64,000 nt of DNA from contig NC_044029.1 of NCBI RefSeq assembly GCF_900496995.4, positions 14,136,001 to 14,200,000 on the forward strand, read 5' to 3'. The number at the start of each line of letters is the position of its first letter. Position 1 is the first letter of the stretch. A model generated the notes under the pieces. It did not search any database. It was not told where the DNA came from and worked only from the letters and a program-made list of their open reading frames with translations. Positions 13,001 through 26,200 of this stretch are shown here, in pieces. The DNA comes from Aquila chrysaetos chrysaetos (Eukaryota; Chordata; Aves; Accipitriformes; Accipitridae). The position numbers were made by a program, and so were the translations under genes.

Positions 13001-13716
13001 AGAAATGGTTAGCTCAGCACCTCACTCACCAGCCCACTGCCAGCACCTTCAGTTTTACCAGTACCTTCAGTTTTTCCTACCTCCCTTTTTCTTTCTGCTT
13101 CTCCTTTTCCTTCCATAAAAAGCAGAAAAATGAGAGGTGGCCAGCTCCAACTCTCTTATTCCTACACTCTATCATTCATACCACTTAAATGCTTTCAGCT
13201 TGTGGAGATTCCTGACCTCCATTTGTCCTCAAGCAGAACTCCCATTCCTCTTACCTTCTTTCAACTGTTTTTTCTGACAGCATCCAACATTTTCAAAGAA
13301 CTCCATCTGAGCTCCAACCACCTTCCATGACCTCATACCTTTTTGCAAAACTTTTTTCATCTGGCTTGGAATCTAAAGTAGAAATTGAATTACTAGGTTC
13401 TTCAAGAGCTGTAAGCAGAAATACAAGTTAAACACCTAGAACAACAAAAGTGGCAGGATTAAAAAGTATCCCTTAGCCTTTTCTATGTGGTAGTAAGCAA
13501 GAACGCCTGTCCACAATGTTCGAACGTTGGAGAAAAAGCATGTAATCAAGGCAACACTCAATTACTTGACTGTTTCAAGAGACCAGCCAATACAGTTCAT
13601 CTGGACATTGGATGTCCCCATCTTGGAACCATATGTGAGACCACTGCAAACCAGATGAAGTCATCACCCCCAGTCTTTACAGCTAGTTACACTCATCTCC
13701 AAGTACCACATATCTG
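7091..13716. other. Interval between RAB21 3' end and TBC1D15 promoter, no gene found
   Basis: AT-rich non-coding sequence. It includes a low-complexity GCT/CAG/GTT-rich patch around 7370-7490 and scattered short open frames on both strands without convincing splice sites or family motifs. No RNA gene or named repeat is visible. The right end may overlap a long RAB21 3' UTR. Confidence 0.5.
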
Positions 13717-16700
13717 AATTTATTAGAGTGTCCTTGTCTGAATCAGTCCAGCTAGTCTTTTACAACTTCTGAACTCTAGTCTAAGTGCAAGAAGACAGTG
13801 TCCATAAATAACTCCTAATAGAGACAACACACTGCTGCATTAAAGTGTTTGGACTTTGGTTTGTTAAATTTTATTTCAGCAAGTGATAAAGTTTCATAGG
13901 TAGCTGAAGTATTCATAGCAGCAGCATCAAGACTGTGAGCAAGTACTTAAAGTTGTTTTGGAAAGGTATTTATAGTAAGTTAGACCTTTTTTATTATAGT
14001 ATATGAGTAATCTTTGTCAAGATTTACTCTGAGGAAGTGTGCTCAATGTTGACTTACATGCTGTAGCAGGTGTCTGGCTGATTCTATTGTGGGGATAGAT
14101 AGAGGTACTTTCTAGACAGACATAGTTGTTCTCTTGCACTCTTCTCAGAAGAATGAGAAATAGCTTGCTTGTTTTCCAGCAACAGAAGTTAGCAACAAGA
14201 AAACAGTTTTCCTTAAGACATAAAAACCAGGCAATCTAGATAGATGCCAGCAAATGCACCACTCTTGAAAACCAAACCACGCAGTAGTAACACCAGGTTA
14301 CTTGAGTAAGATCCTGCTCAAATATAGAAAGCCAAACTATCTGTGCTTTCCTATATATTTAATTCAAAGAACACCCTAGAGATCTTCAGAAAAGATGCTT
14401 TTTCCTGGAACTCTCATATTTTGTCTACTAACAATGAACAGCTGAAGTCTTACGTTAATCAGTCTAAACAATCCATAAAGTTTTCACTTGTGTCTTGGAA
14501 ACCAACTCCCCTGACTTCATGAAGCTATACTACTTTTGTAAGGTAACATAATGATACTCTGCTAAGCACAGGTTTTAAGTTCCTTAAGTCAAATCCAACC
14601 AAACTGCAGCTTAGACAAGGAGGTTTCCAGAGAGTATTTTTCATGCTGTAGCTTAAGAAAGAAAAGTAACTTCTGAGAATTTATTTTAAAAAATTTTGCT
14701 AATAGCAACCAGAACCTTTTTAATCATACAAAATTGTGGGCTCCCTTACTCCCACCAAAGTTTTCAGTAGTAATTGTTTTAGTTTTCTAAGAGACTTAAG
14801 GGTTAGTTAGTATCAACATCACTTGGTTAGTTTTGTAATTGGTAGAAGTCACACAGAATGCCCTTATCACAGAACACACTAAAGAAAAACTATTTAGCTG
14901 CAGGCAGAAACATATATTCAACACACTGCTGCTACTTCAAATTAGTCAAACATAACATTCTCTTGGGTACACACCTACTATTAATTTCCAGACCAGAACT
15001 GTATCTGTCCACTTCAAAGAAGTGGAGAAAGTTCTGCTCTGGCGAGAACACATATGCTCTGGTGTAAGCCCTCGTGACTCATCTGCTGATCAAGTCTAGT
15101 TGAGGTTGGGTTGTTTGGTTGGGTTTTTTTTTTTTTTCCATCTCTGCAAAAAACCCACAAAATTTGAATAAAAAAATCTGGAACTCTTATTATGAGGAGA
15201 TTCCAGTCTTGAACATAGTCTTGCCAATTTCACTCCTCTTATCAATATTGTATCACTTACAAGACTGACTTTCATCTAACTGTATGGATTTGAAGGTACT
15301 GGGTTTAGATCCAACTGACCGTTTTTTCAACTTTGGCAAGGCTCACTGTTAAGTTGGATATGAGAATGTTAATTTAATGGTGTTGCTGCATATACACACA
15401 TGTAATCATGAATTTTAGATTCACACCAAAGCTCTATGCGGTCAAGAAACTTTATCTTCATTAGCATGAACAGATCACCTTTGTCCATTATGCATACAAC
15501 AATATCAGAAGAGCACAGCAATGGTAGCTTAAGAGAAAGTATCTACACCACAGTTTAGGCAGAAAGGGAAAAAAGCACCAGGACCAGTCTGTATCAAAGC
15601 CATCTATTATTTCAGAGAAAATAAAAATCAGACTGGAGACAGCACACTTCTCTTACATATCAGAGTGATTAGTTACTACTACTCCTTTTGTGCATCGGAA
15701 CATACCCACACCATTCAGTGCATTCATATGCAATACTAATTCTACCCTTCAGAAAAAGGAAGGCCAAGGAATATTCTATTTTGTCATAGACATCACCTTT
15801 ACTGTTTTTCCAAGCATGACAACTTAAGTAAAAAAAAGTCAGAGCACAAAACATTTTGAAGTTTCAGCTACCACCATTTGTGTTCGTTTGTGATAGTAGT
15901 TTATACACTTTTTGTGAAAACCCTCCTCCCAAAACTTAAGTGGGCTTCAAAACGCTTTACAAGAGAAAGAGCAAGTCAGGAGTTAAATTCAGTTCTGTCT
16001 AGTATCCCCAAAGTTACAATTACATCTGGCAAGTTTCATATCTTCCATTTAATCACTCCAAATCAGAAGCAGTTCTAGTTAACGCCAATTCATTTGTTCA
16101 CTCAAGCCCTGCAATACAGGGGGAAAAAAAATGCTCATTAATAGCTTATAATGCTGTCTTGGGACACAAATGTATTAATGCAGCTTAAGAGTTTCCCATG
16201 CATCTGGTTTACTGGCTACCAGACAGATGAGGGCTAAAGTTGCTTTGACTTTCTGGGGATATTCTGAGAGGCCAAAGTAACTGCAGAGGCAAGATATATG
16301 CATGCGCCAACTGTTTTAGCTGGGAGTCAAACACCTCAATGTTAAACAGCAGTCTACGGAAGCATTCTCTTCCCACTAAGGGGGTACTGTAAATACTGCT
16401 CCTCACCAGAAAAGTCTTAAAAAAAATGCTGTAGCTATGAATGTACCAAAAAAAGCTGTCTTCAGGTAGGGGGAATAGAATGAGCAATTCAACAGTACAC
16501 GTGAAAAGCTTGCATCTTTCACTGACTTATTCACTTCACAATCACTGACAAGACTGATGTACATATTTCTGCACCTGCAATTGTAAAAGCAGATAAAATA
16601 TTTAATATGTAATTTACAATGTATTTTACCAGCTTGGCATACAGGATGAACAGAATATATCAAAGTAGTTGACAGTTATAGGCTTGTGAAGGCCCTGCAA

Positions 16701-17140
16701 AAATATTACTTCAGATATCTGCTAATTTAAAAAAAAAAAAATCAATTTGCATTTTAGAAGTGATACAATTCAATCTACCACAAAATACAAAGAGCTGCAA
16801 AAACGTATACCATTCCAACAACAATGTATATAAGTTATTAAATAATGATCTGATTTAAAAGAATATAAATGAAGCCTTTAAGTAGGTCTTTTCTACATGC
16901 ATATTATTCCTCATTAAAGAAAAATATGTAAAAAGGCCATTGGTAATTGCTTTGTTAACCACTGTAGAAAATGCCAATTCTCTGGTCACAGACGCCACTA
17001 GTTTAGCACTTAAGGTCTCTGCAGTGTTACATGTGATTATTTTTAAATACTGTTAATTCTATTACTCCATTGGTAAAGAATGCGTGACTTGGAATATGGC
17101 AGTCTTCATATTGAGAGGGCAGTGATGCACAGTTTTATAA
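13717..17140 (-). other. RAB21: Probable RAB21 3' UTR
   Basis: Downstream of the RAB21 stop codon there is no further coding signal. AATAAA motifs on the minus strand occur at about 14680-14685, 13989-13994, 13870-13875 and near 13717, the last three as a cluster. A 3' UTR of roughly 2.5 to 3.4 kb ending near this cluster would fit the long UTRs common in Rab genes. The actual cleavage site cannot be set from sequence alone. Confidence 0.35.
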
Positions 17141-17280
17141 TTATCCAGAAGAACAGCACCCTCCACTGCTCTGTACTTGTGGCTCATCATCAATGATCTG
17201 TACACCTCGCCTTGCTATTCCTGACTGACTGGAACCATTGCCTCTTGCTCTTTCATCCACTTGAGCAGTTTCTATCATTC
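17141..17280 (-). CDS. RAB21: RAB21 coding exon 7 (C-terminus)
   Basis: Opens with GA completing an Arg codon after acceptor TTTACAG and ends at TAA (17143-17141). It encodes the hypervariable tail from [10 protein letters not shown] to CCSSG. Compared with human, the linker differs at a few sites (QSGIARRG where human has QPGTARRG) and the dicysteine prenylation motif is kept. Confidence 0.95.
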
Positions 17281-20200
17281 CTGTAAAGGAAGAAATGTAT
17301 TAGATGACATTCCACTGCATTTTTACACAAGACTGAGATATTAATCTATTTGAGTTATATGCACAAAGTTCAGCAAGACTAGTTCTCCTATTCATTACGC
17401 AGAAGTACTTAGGTATCACATAGCACAGCTGCAAGAACATACTTAAATCTTCTTCCTAAAGCACCAAACATCCAGCAGCTCCTGTTGACTATGGGAGACC
17501 TTAGATGCTCAGATGTTCTGGAGTTAGTGACTTCAAAAGCTAGATTTATACACCCATATCAAGAACATTCTATAAAAAAGAAAACAAACAAGAAACCCCA
17601 CACACCACATATACCACCTCATACCCCACCCCCCCCCCCAAAAAAAAACAACACCCAACCTACTCTTTGGACATGCAGGTGAAGTTTTGCTTAAATTCTT
17701 GTATCATAAGAACTCAATGAATAGGACAACTTCACTGTGTTATAACATTTTTATCCTACATTCCGTGATGTTCACCATTTGCTTAGACTGCTGTGTAAAA
17801 TTTGCATCATTACAACTTCAAGTTTATGATTTGTAATCAACATCATTTAAGAAGATTTTTGAAAGAGGTTGAAACAGAGGGTTTGAAGCAGGCAACAGGG
17901 AGACCAGTCACATGAAGTTTGATGTTACTATTTACACATGCCGAGTGAAACAGCAGTCAGTGCTCCAACAAATGACAAAGACATTTTTGGAATACAGCAT
18001 GAATTTGCAGTATTTTAAGCATCCATACATCAAGCTTCCATAGCTGTTACAGTACATAGGTGGCTTGAAGTAGACTCAGATGAAGTCAGTTCTTAGTAAT
18101 AGTTTACATTAAGGCTTCTCTGTATCATTTTAAGCATTCTGAAGCCTTGAGCATTTTGTGAATGAGCTCTTTACCAAAGCTAGATAATACCTACTTTTAC
18201 AAAGGTCAAGAAACAGTTCTTCAATTCCTTTGTTCTGTTTAGCTGAAGTATGATAATGTTTTGCTCCAACAGATTCAGCATACCTGTAGGAATGCAGATA
18301 CAGAACTTCACTGTACTAAAGGACTCAATCTTTCTAAGCCACTTTACATGAAGCAAAAACATGATCACAAGAGGTTTTATTCCAAGTTCAGAGTTAATTT
18401 AACAATAACATGCTGATTTAATATAAAAAGGGAATTATGTGGTTAAAACTGCCATGATTGTTGAAAAACACTAGATGAAATAAAGAAAGTTTCATGTCTA
18501 GAAATGCATTGAAACTGTAAATGTTGACTGTAATCATGCACAGCTCTCAAGTTATACTTCGGTGAGTAAGGACATTATGTGACTGATACTAACAGAACAC
18601 TTAACACAGCACTCAATGAGGCACTGCTGGTTTACGCCTGCCAGTTGTTAACAGCTTCACAAGTTTATTACTGCAGCATAATTCTGCAATGACTGTTTCT
18701 ATTAATAATTGGTGTGACTTACGTTTCTGCTTCTTGCACTGAAACATGTCTCTCTTTTTCCAAGTCTATTTTGTTACCTGTTGGAAACAAGTTAATCTTT
18801 CAAGTCTTTGTACTACAAAATTACCCAAAAGAAAGCAGTCATGTAATTATTGTACACCATCATTTTCTCACAAGCTGTCCCAGGTAGAGACTGACTCTTA
18901 CACAAGTCTCAGTTTAGAGCACAATGATATAAGAATCTCCTTTCACTCAAGCATTTACAGGCAATGAAGTTCTACTTCTCTAGAGAGATCAGAAGAGCTA
19001 AATACCTCCATATAAGCCACAGATTCAGCCTTTTGCTTTTCTTTTGTAAATTATTAGCAGCTTATCTGTGCTGCATAGGTAGTTTTTGGAGAACATCCAT
19101 ATATCTATCCTCCTGGAAGTGTTTTAATCACTAGATCTGATTTTAAATCTAAACCCAGTATTTCTGTTTGCATTGAAATATCCAAGCTTTAAGACTCATC
19201 CCACCCCCCCCCCCCAAGCACTTGATTATGAAAACAGACAAGCATCCAGTCTATGCCACTGAGAACAGTAAAAAACCAAGACGTTTGAATACTTGCAAGA
19301 AGGATAACACACATTTGAGGTTTATGTTTCTCTTTGTTAAACTGCAGTCTGCAGGTGTCTGTACTATGCACTTCTGACATGGTGTATCACTAAACAGCCT
19401 GTTTTTCAAAACTGATTCTTATTTGCCTCAATGTGACCTACTGAAACTTCTAGCTCCAACTGAATTTTAAATATGAAATTAACATAAGCTTTACCCCTTC
19501 ACTTGTACAAGCTGTCAAAGGAGTGTTTGGAAGATGCTATTAATCAAAAGAAACATTTCTGATTTTCAGCATCACATGTTAAAAAAGAAAGACTTACCTA
19601 CTATACATAAACAGATTTCATTTCCCAACATTTTTCTTAATTCCTTTACCCAGTTTTTTACCTGCAAAAAGAACAGAAGTAAGTTTATTTTCACCTGATA
19701 TACTACTAGCTCAGGCACTGCGGAACTGACCCACTTCATTCATTAACTGTTTACTCTAAACTAGAAACAAACATGTTTAGAGCAACACAGATGGACAAAA
19801 TATTCTTTAGATAGCTATGCATGGCTCTTGTTCAGCAGGTTTTAGTTTGCAGTTGAAATTAAGAGCAAATGACTTAGATAAAATGGTTCAATTACTCCAG
19901 AAATATAACTCACCACACTCATGTTAGCCCCACTCCAAAGAACAAGTTCACTGCATTGGCCACTTTAGGTCAGGCATGAGATCTTTTATCAACAGGCACT
20001 TACTGACAGATCACAAATGGTACTTTAAAGGTAGAGGTACCTGAACTGAGTTGTTCAGGTTAGATTATAACAGATGTTTGCTTCCTGAGAGAACAGATAG
20101 GACAAGAGTGTCGAGTCAGCTGATGGTATGGTTATCTGTTATCAATTCTGCTGTCATGCTTTGAAGTTGTATGATCACTGCATTGACTTAGGGACTGCTA

Positions 20201-23200
20201 TTTTAAGGGAATTTAAGTCATGAGGAGAAGCAATCACTTCAAGAACCTAAAAATAGTCAGGATACACGATAGAGGTAGTTATGCAGCAACTTCTGCAAAT
20301 TAACCTTCCCTCTTTTTTTCTGAGAATAAGTGTTTTAATATCACAGAATTTTACTAAGTAGTGCCTTTTCATGCTGAGCCCAAGTTGACTCACAAGTCAT
20401 CACAATTCTGCAGATGAGCGGCAAGAGTTTAACTGTTAGCACAAATGCTTTACTTGCCCTACATCAGACTATTTAAAATACTTAAGCTGTTGTGGAACTA
20501 TACCTTTACACTACTTCTATCACTGCTAACCCAAGCCTTGCCCATAAAAGCACAATTTCTTACTCCTCTACACAGAAGTCCTACTAGTTTTGCCACAAGC
20601 TAACCAGAGACAAACTCACTTAGGAAAAAGTGTCACCATTTTTTCAGCTGGAACATCCTAGAGTGATAGCACTGATTTGACACAGGGTTGAAAAAAACCT
20701 CACCTGCTCAGACTGATCAACTAATACTGCTATAAAATAATTAGCTATCAAATTTCAGGTTTTGATGAGGATTTGAAGTCCAAATATTTATTATCACTGA
20801 AAAAGTAGTGTTTCCACTATCGTGTATTGCAATTTCAGAGTTCAGATTTGTAAAAGGTCATGTCACTGAATATCTTCTAGTAATTTGGTTTATACAGTAG
20901 AGATCAGTATTGCATACTATCACAACAGTACTGGTTTAAGTTTATAGCCTGTCACAGGTAACTTGCACTCCTAATTCTCTGGTGTTCTTTGAATACCTCT
21001 GCTAGAACTTTAGTAGACTAAAAAAGTCAGCCTTCAAAAGAATACTAATGAGGCATATACTTCCATTATATGGTCTAAATTTGCAGATGTAATATATATT
21101 GCTATTGCTGAAAACAGAAGATTCCCATTTACACACTCATATCACAGATTATCTTTCAATCAGTTAACATCTCACACAGGTAAAAATCTGTCCAGTACCT
21201 TTTGAAAAGAGTCTTCATCTGTTATATCATATACTAGGATAGCGCCATTAGAATCCCTGTAGTAGATCGGCCCCAATGCATGAAATCTTTCTTGACCAGC
21301 TGTATCCTGTATTTAAAATACACTTGTTAGCATTTAAGACAAAGCAAACAATACTTCAAGAAACTCCAAATACTTTGAAATTTTACTTTATTAAGAAGTG
21401 CCTAACATTTAAGTTCTAGTAAACCTAAGTAATCTTTCAGGAAAATATTCTATTTAGCTAGGGGAGGGAAAATAGGAAAGTAAACGTACCCATATTGCAA
21501 GGTTTACTCTTTTCCCACCAATATTTAGCTTCTTTGTAAGAAAAGATGCCTGGAAAGCAAAACAGATTAGAGTTAAGTTTTACACACAAATGTCTCATTT
21601 GACTTCAGATTAATTTACTAATAAAAACATCTGAATCAATAAAAGACAGATTTTTGGATCAAAATACTCTTTAAGCCAGAAGGCTGAGTCAATACTAAAC
21701 CAGTTAGTCATTTCACTAGTTTGCCAGGACATCTATTCTAAATAAATTTGGCTTAAGCCAATCATTTACTACATCTTTTTGCTGTTGTTTTGAATGACTT
21801 GGAAAGGATAAGAGAGTTGTGTGGAAAGAGTCTTAATTCACAACACTGATAAATCTAAGCTGAACTTGAAGCATTTTACAAGCATACATGAAGTTTGGGT
21901 AGGAACCAGCCTAACAGGATTTTTAATTTGCAGGAATTAGGCAAAGTAGTTCACTGTTAATGAGCTGCTAGAACAAAATAAAATAGTTTGAGTTTATTGC
22001 TAGAAGTCTCAGAACACTAGTATTCTGCAAGTCTCCTTGTCTGTATCTTTTCCCTTTTTTAGCTGAAGTGAGCCCACAACTCTTCCCTTCTGTTTCTGAG
22101 GGCTTTTTTGGGGCAGGTGTGGTTTGCATTTTGGGTTTGGTTTTTGTTTGTTTTTTGTTTGGTTTTTTTTTTTTTTCCCCAGACACTGTTCCCAAAAGCT
22201 CAGCAACGTGCTTCTCAGCTAACACACAGAAAGAAAGCAAGTAGCAGGGTAAGAAAAGCCTCAGAATAAGCATACAAGCTGCTCTAAGAATTCCACTACA
22301 TTATCTTCTGAAAATGTTTTTCAGGACCAGAGCATATTGCAAGGTTAGTCTAATTTCAGTAACTCAAGAGTGTGTCTGTTCTTCTCCAAGCCTGCATGAT
22401 CCACGTTTTCAACCACCACCTCCGTTACCAAGTGTATAATTGGGTGGCTAAAAAGGGGTATAATTCAATACAAGTTTAACAAGCTAGAATGGGGTCTGAA
22501 GGAGTTGATACATTAAGAATATGCTCCCCCTGTTCTGCAAACTGGCAGTAACAGGTTAACATCAGACAATTCTGTTGCCAAGGGTTAACTTTTGCTCAAT
22601 ATGAGCTCTCTGTATAAGCACTGACCAGGCATTGAACTAACTAAAAGTCATGTGTATGTGGAAACTGTCATGGGCCAGATCAGGTGCTTGAACCAGCTTG
22701 CTGCTTAACTACACAAGTAACTAGTACGCACACAGAAGACCACGGTAGTTCAATTTACACCGGCTGAAACTGCTGTGAAAGTGCCTCTCTGGAGTGCTGC
22801 TTGTATTACAGTTAAAGTCATCCAACACTCAGCTGCTAGAGCAGCTCCTGTTCTTCAGCTACTTCCCCAACATCAGCTCTGGCACCTGTATAACCTAAGG
22901 TGAGATGATTCAAGAAACTTTTTTTTCTTTTTTTGAAGTAAACTGTACCTTCCCCCAAAGCCTTCAACAAAGTCTGATTAACAACACATAGAGAAAAGAG
23001 AGACCAGAGGAAAGAAAAACAATGAGAAACTTTCCAAAAGCAGATAGCAAAGAACTAATCATTATGACCACTGTATTCAACATAACTACAGCATTAATAA
23101 TGCTACCCCTTCAGTCTACAGTGAGGTGACATAAGTCAACTTCAGAAAAAGTTCCAGACAGCATGTTAAAACTATTTAACACTCTAACCAACTGTTATAA

Positions 23201-26200
23201 CAGCAGAGTAGCAAATCTTAAACATCAGGAAAACTTTAATTCTTTAATAAAAAACACTGCAGAAAGTTGTTTATGGCTTTCAGCTAGCTGTCCCTAAGGA
23301 TCATCTGATCAGCGTCTAGTCTTAGTATCATAATTTGTTCTACCACACCAGCGTTTAAAAGCTAAAAGCTTAGAGGTGACTTCAGAAGTTTTAATTCACT
23401 AACACTTGGGCCATATTAAGAGAAGGTATGGTTAGGCACAATGAATCAAGCTTACCTGACAATATTTTATTGATCTGCTGTACTACAGTACTTGATATTC
23501 TATTGTAAATCTCAAAGGCAAAAGCTCTTCTGAGCACCGTTTGCTTTTGTCACAACACTGACAATCAAGTCTGCTCAGTTGATACGAGTTTCACATAAGT
23601 GTTTGAGAATCACATTTCTGGACCAAAAGGCAGAAAAATCCTTCACAGAATTTATATTTAATCCTACACAGGATTTATATTTAAAAAAACCACAGAACTC
23701 GGTACCCATAAAGTTATAACATCATGGCTTTAGACATTGGCCCAATTAATAGTACAGCTATCTTTACTATCTGACAGAGCAAATATTAAAGTAGGCTTAT
23801 CCCCATTGGCAAGTTTTGCTTAAGTATCACCAGTCCTTCAGGTCACTACAGCTTTTGATAGTAATACTGTCTTTTAACACTAAGAGTAGAATATTTCTCC
23901 TATATACCCTATTCCCCTATATACTCCTATATACGTTCAAGTAAGGCTTTTTAATGTCTCCTGAAAAAAAAAAAAAAAAAATCACAGGAGACTGGCAAGG
24001 GTATTTAGTATTGGGCTATTGTACTCGCTCTCTGTATTAAAACTTGATGAATTTGTACTAATTAAGACTTTAGACAGACTAAAACTTAGGCCTCTAACCA
24101 AAAAAGGAGAGACAATATCCTATATCAGATATCCTGATTACAAGCAAGTTTGTCTAAAAAGCTTGCCCAATAACAAGATTGGAACCTCATATTTGAAGTA
24201 GTCATGGTTAGTAATGAGCAGAAGGTTTTGTGAACATGCTGCAAGAAAGAGTCAATACTATATTACAGATTAAACACTTCATTCATCTTCATTGTGTTCA
24301 CATAATTGAAGAATATAGTTAGCAGGCTCCATCCTTGAATTAATAAGTATGGGCAAGTTTGGCATATTTGCCATCGGTAAAGTGCATTTTACAGCCACAG
24401 TAGCAAACATGCCAAAGACAAACCACCTAACACCTACCTTTTAACACCACCCCCCCCCCGCCCCACTTCAAGTGCTATTTGTCTCATGGAAGAGCAAGGT
24501 TACTACTCTTCACTCATTCTGAGGTTAAAGAGCAAAAAAAACAAATCAGGTGAACAGCAGGACTATGCAGTTTTTAGAAATCTGGGGGGAACCCAACATG
24601 GAAGGAAGAACCTTAACTACTGTTTTGAGATAGTTTAGGAGCCTAGTTTAAGGAAAAGGTCAGCTACCAAGAGCATCAAAGCCTTTGAAATCAGGACAGT
24701 CTTGACAGCATTAGGTAGTTACACATAGAAGAGGATTCAACATTTTTTCTAATCTCCCAAGAATTTACCAAATTGAGTACTACAGATTTCAGTCCAAGTT
24801 ATGACTCGACTTACAGTAACTCTTTTCCATATTATTTTTATTACTATGACAATTCATTCTTTCTAGGACTTTCAAAAACCCACAAATATATAGGACCACA
24901 GTTAATTCAAAGATAAGTAATCTCAAATACCTCTTTGACATAAGCTACTAATTTTGGTATTTTTACTCTAGTGTCTTATGACTAGTCTGAAGACTACTTA
25001 CACACTTAGAAGAAAAGGATAATGCAATTATAAGGAGCTAAAATTCCATTCTCTTTATGTGCCTGTAGAAAGTCTTTTCTTTTAATTCTTTCTTCTAAGA
25101 CCTCAGTTTCACTCATCCATCAGACCCTGTTAGGAACTGATAAAGGGGCCTGAGTAGAACACAAGGAAGACTCAGCTGCAAAAGATTCTCTTGAAAGTCA
25201 CTGAATAAAAGCAGATGTGTATCACCTGCCCCTCTACTACTTCATCTTCAACAGAGGCAAACCAGGCATACCAACACTGCATATAGCACTGAACCTCCTT
25301 GTGTTGTCTTCCCCCCACCCCAGCTATCTGAGACAGCCAAGACAGCTTTTCCAGGTTATGCAAGTCCAGCAAAGCAATCAGGATCTGTATAGCATTATTA
25401 GCACCACGTCAGCAGCTCTCTTGGGTTGGATATTTTGCAGTTCTCCACACATTTGAGAGATTATTACACAAAAGTTGTATTTATCTTGAGTAATTAACTA
25501 ACAGAAAGTGTCTACCCAAATTTAAAAAAAAAGTTTGACAGTAGATTTATTATTGGAGTAATTCCAGCACAGTTCACTTGGTATCAATTTATAGCTTAGC
25601 ATTATTTTATCAAGACAAGAGCACTGACCTCCATATTTCAATCAATGGGAACCAATTCTAACTGTCCCACCGGGTCTGACAAGAGGTTATGGATTGTGTT
25701 CAATGTTTGCAAAAAACCTCTACCTTTCCTGCATCAGCTTTTTCACATTATTTTAGGTAAATGTTTTCTTATGTGAATCAGTAGCAACCTTAATTTCAAT
25801 TTGCAGGTCATCAATATCTTAAGTAGAGGACTTGAAGCTAACATAACTACAGCAACACATCCCAGCAGCCTCCTAACCTCAAAGGAAGTTCCAGTTCACC
25901 ATTTCCCTCTAGCTAGCATTTAGGGAAGGGGGACGTGGAGAGAAGAGAAACAGCTCCCTTTCGGTAAAAGCCTTCTGTTACTAGCACAAAAGAAACTCTC
26001 CTATTTGGGTGTACACAGGTTAACTTCACAAGAGAACAATACTTAACTGTTAGAATTCAGACAGGAAAGCATAGATATACATCCGATAAAAGATATCCAC
26101 ACTGACTAATTTAAAGACTTCCTGTGCTCTCCCCCACCACTGGGCTCACACGGCAGGAAGCACCAGCCAACATCACTGAATAAAGTTTCCAGAAGGCTAC

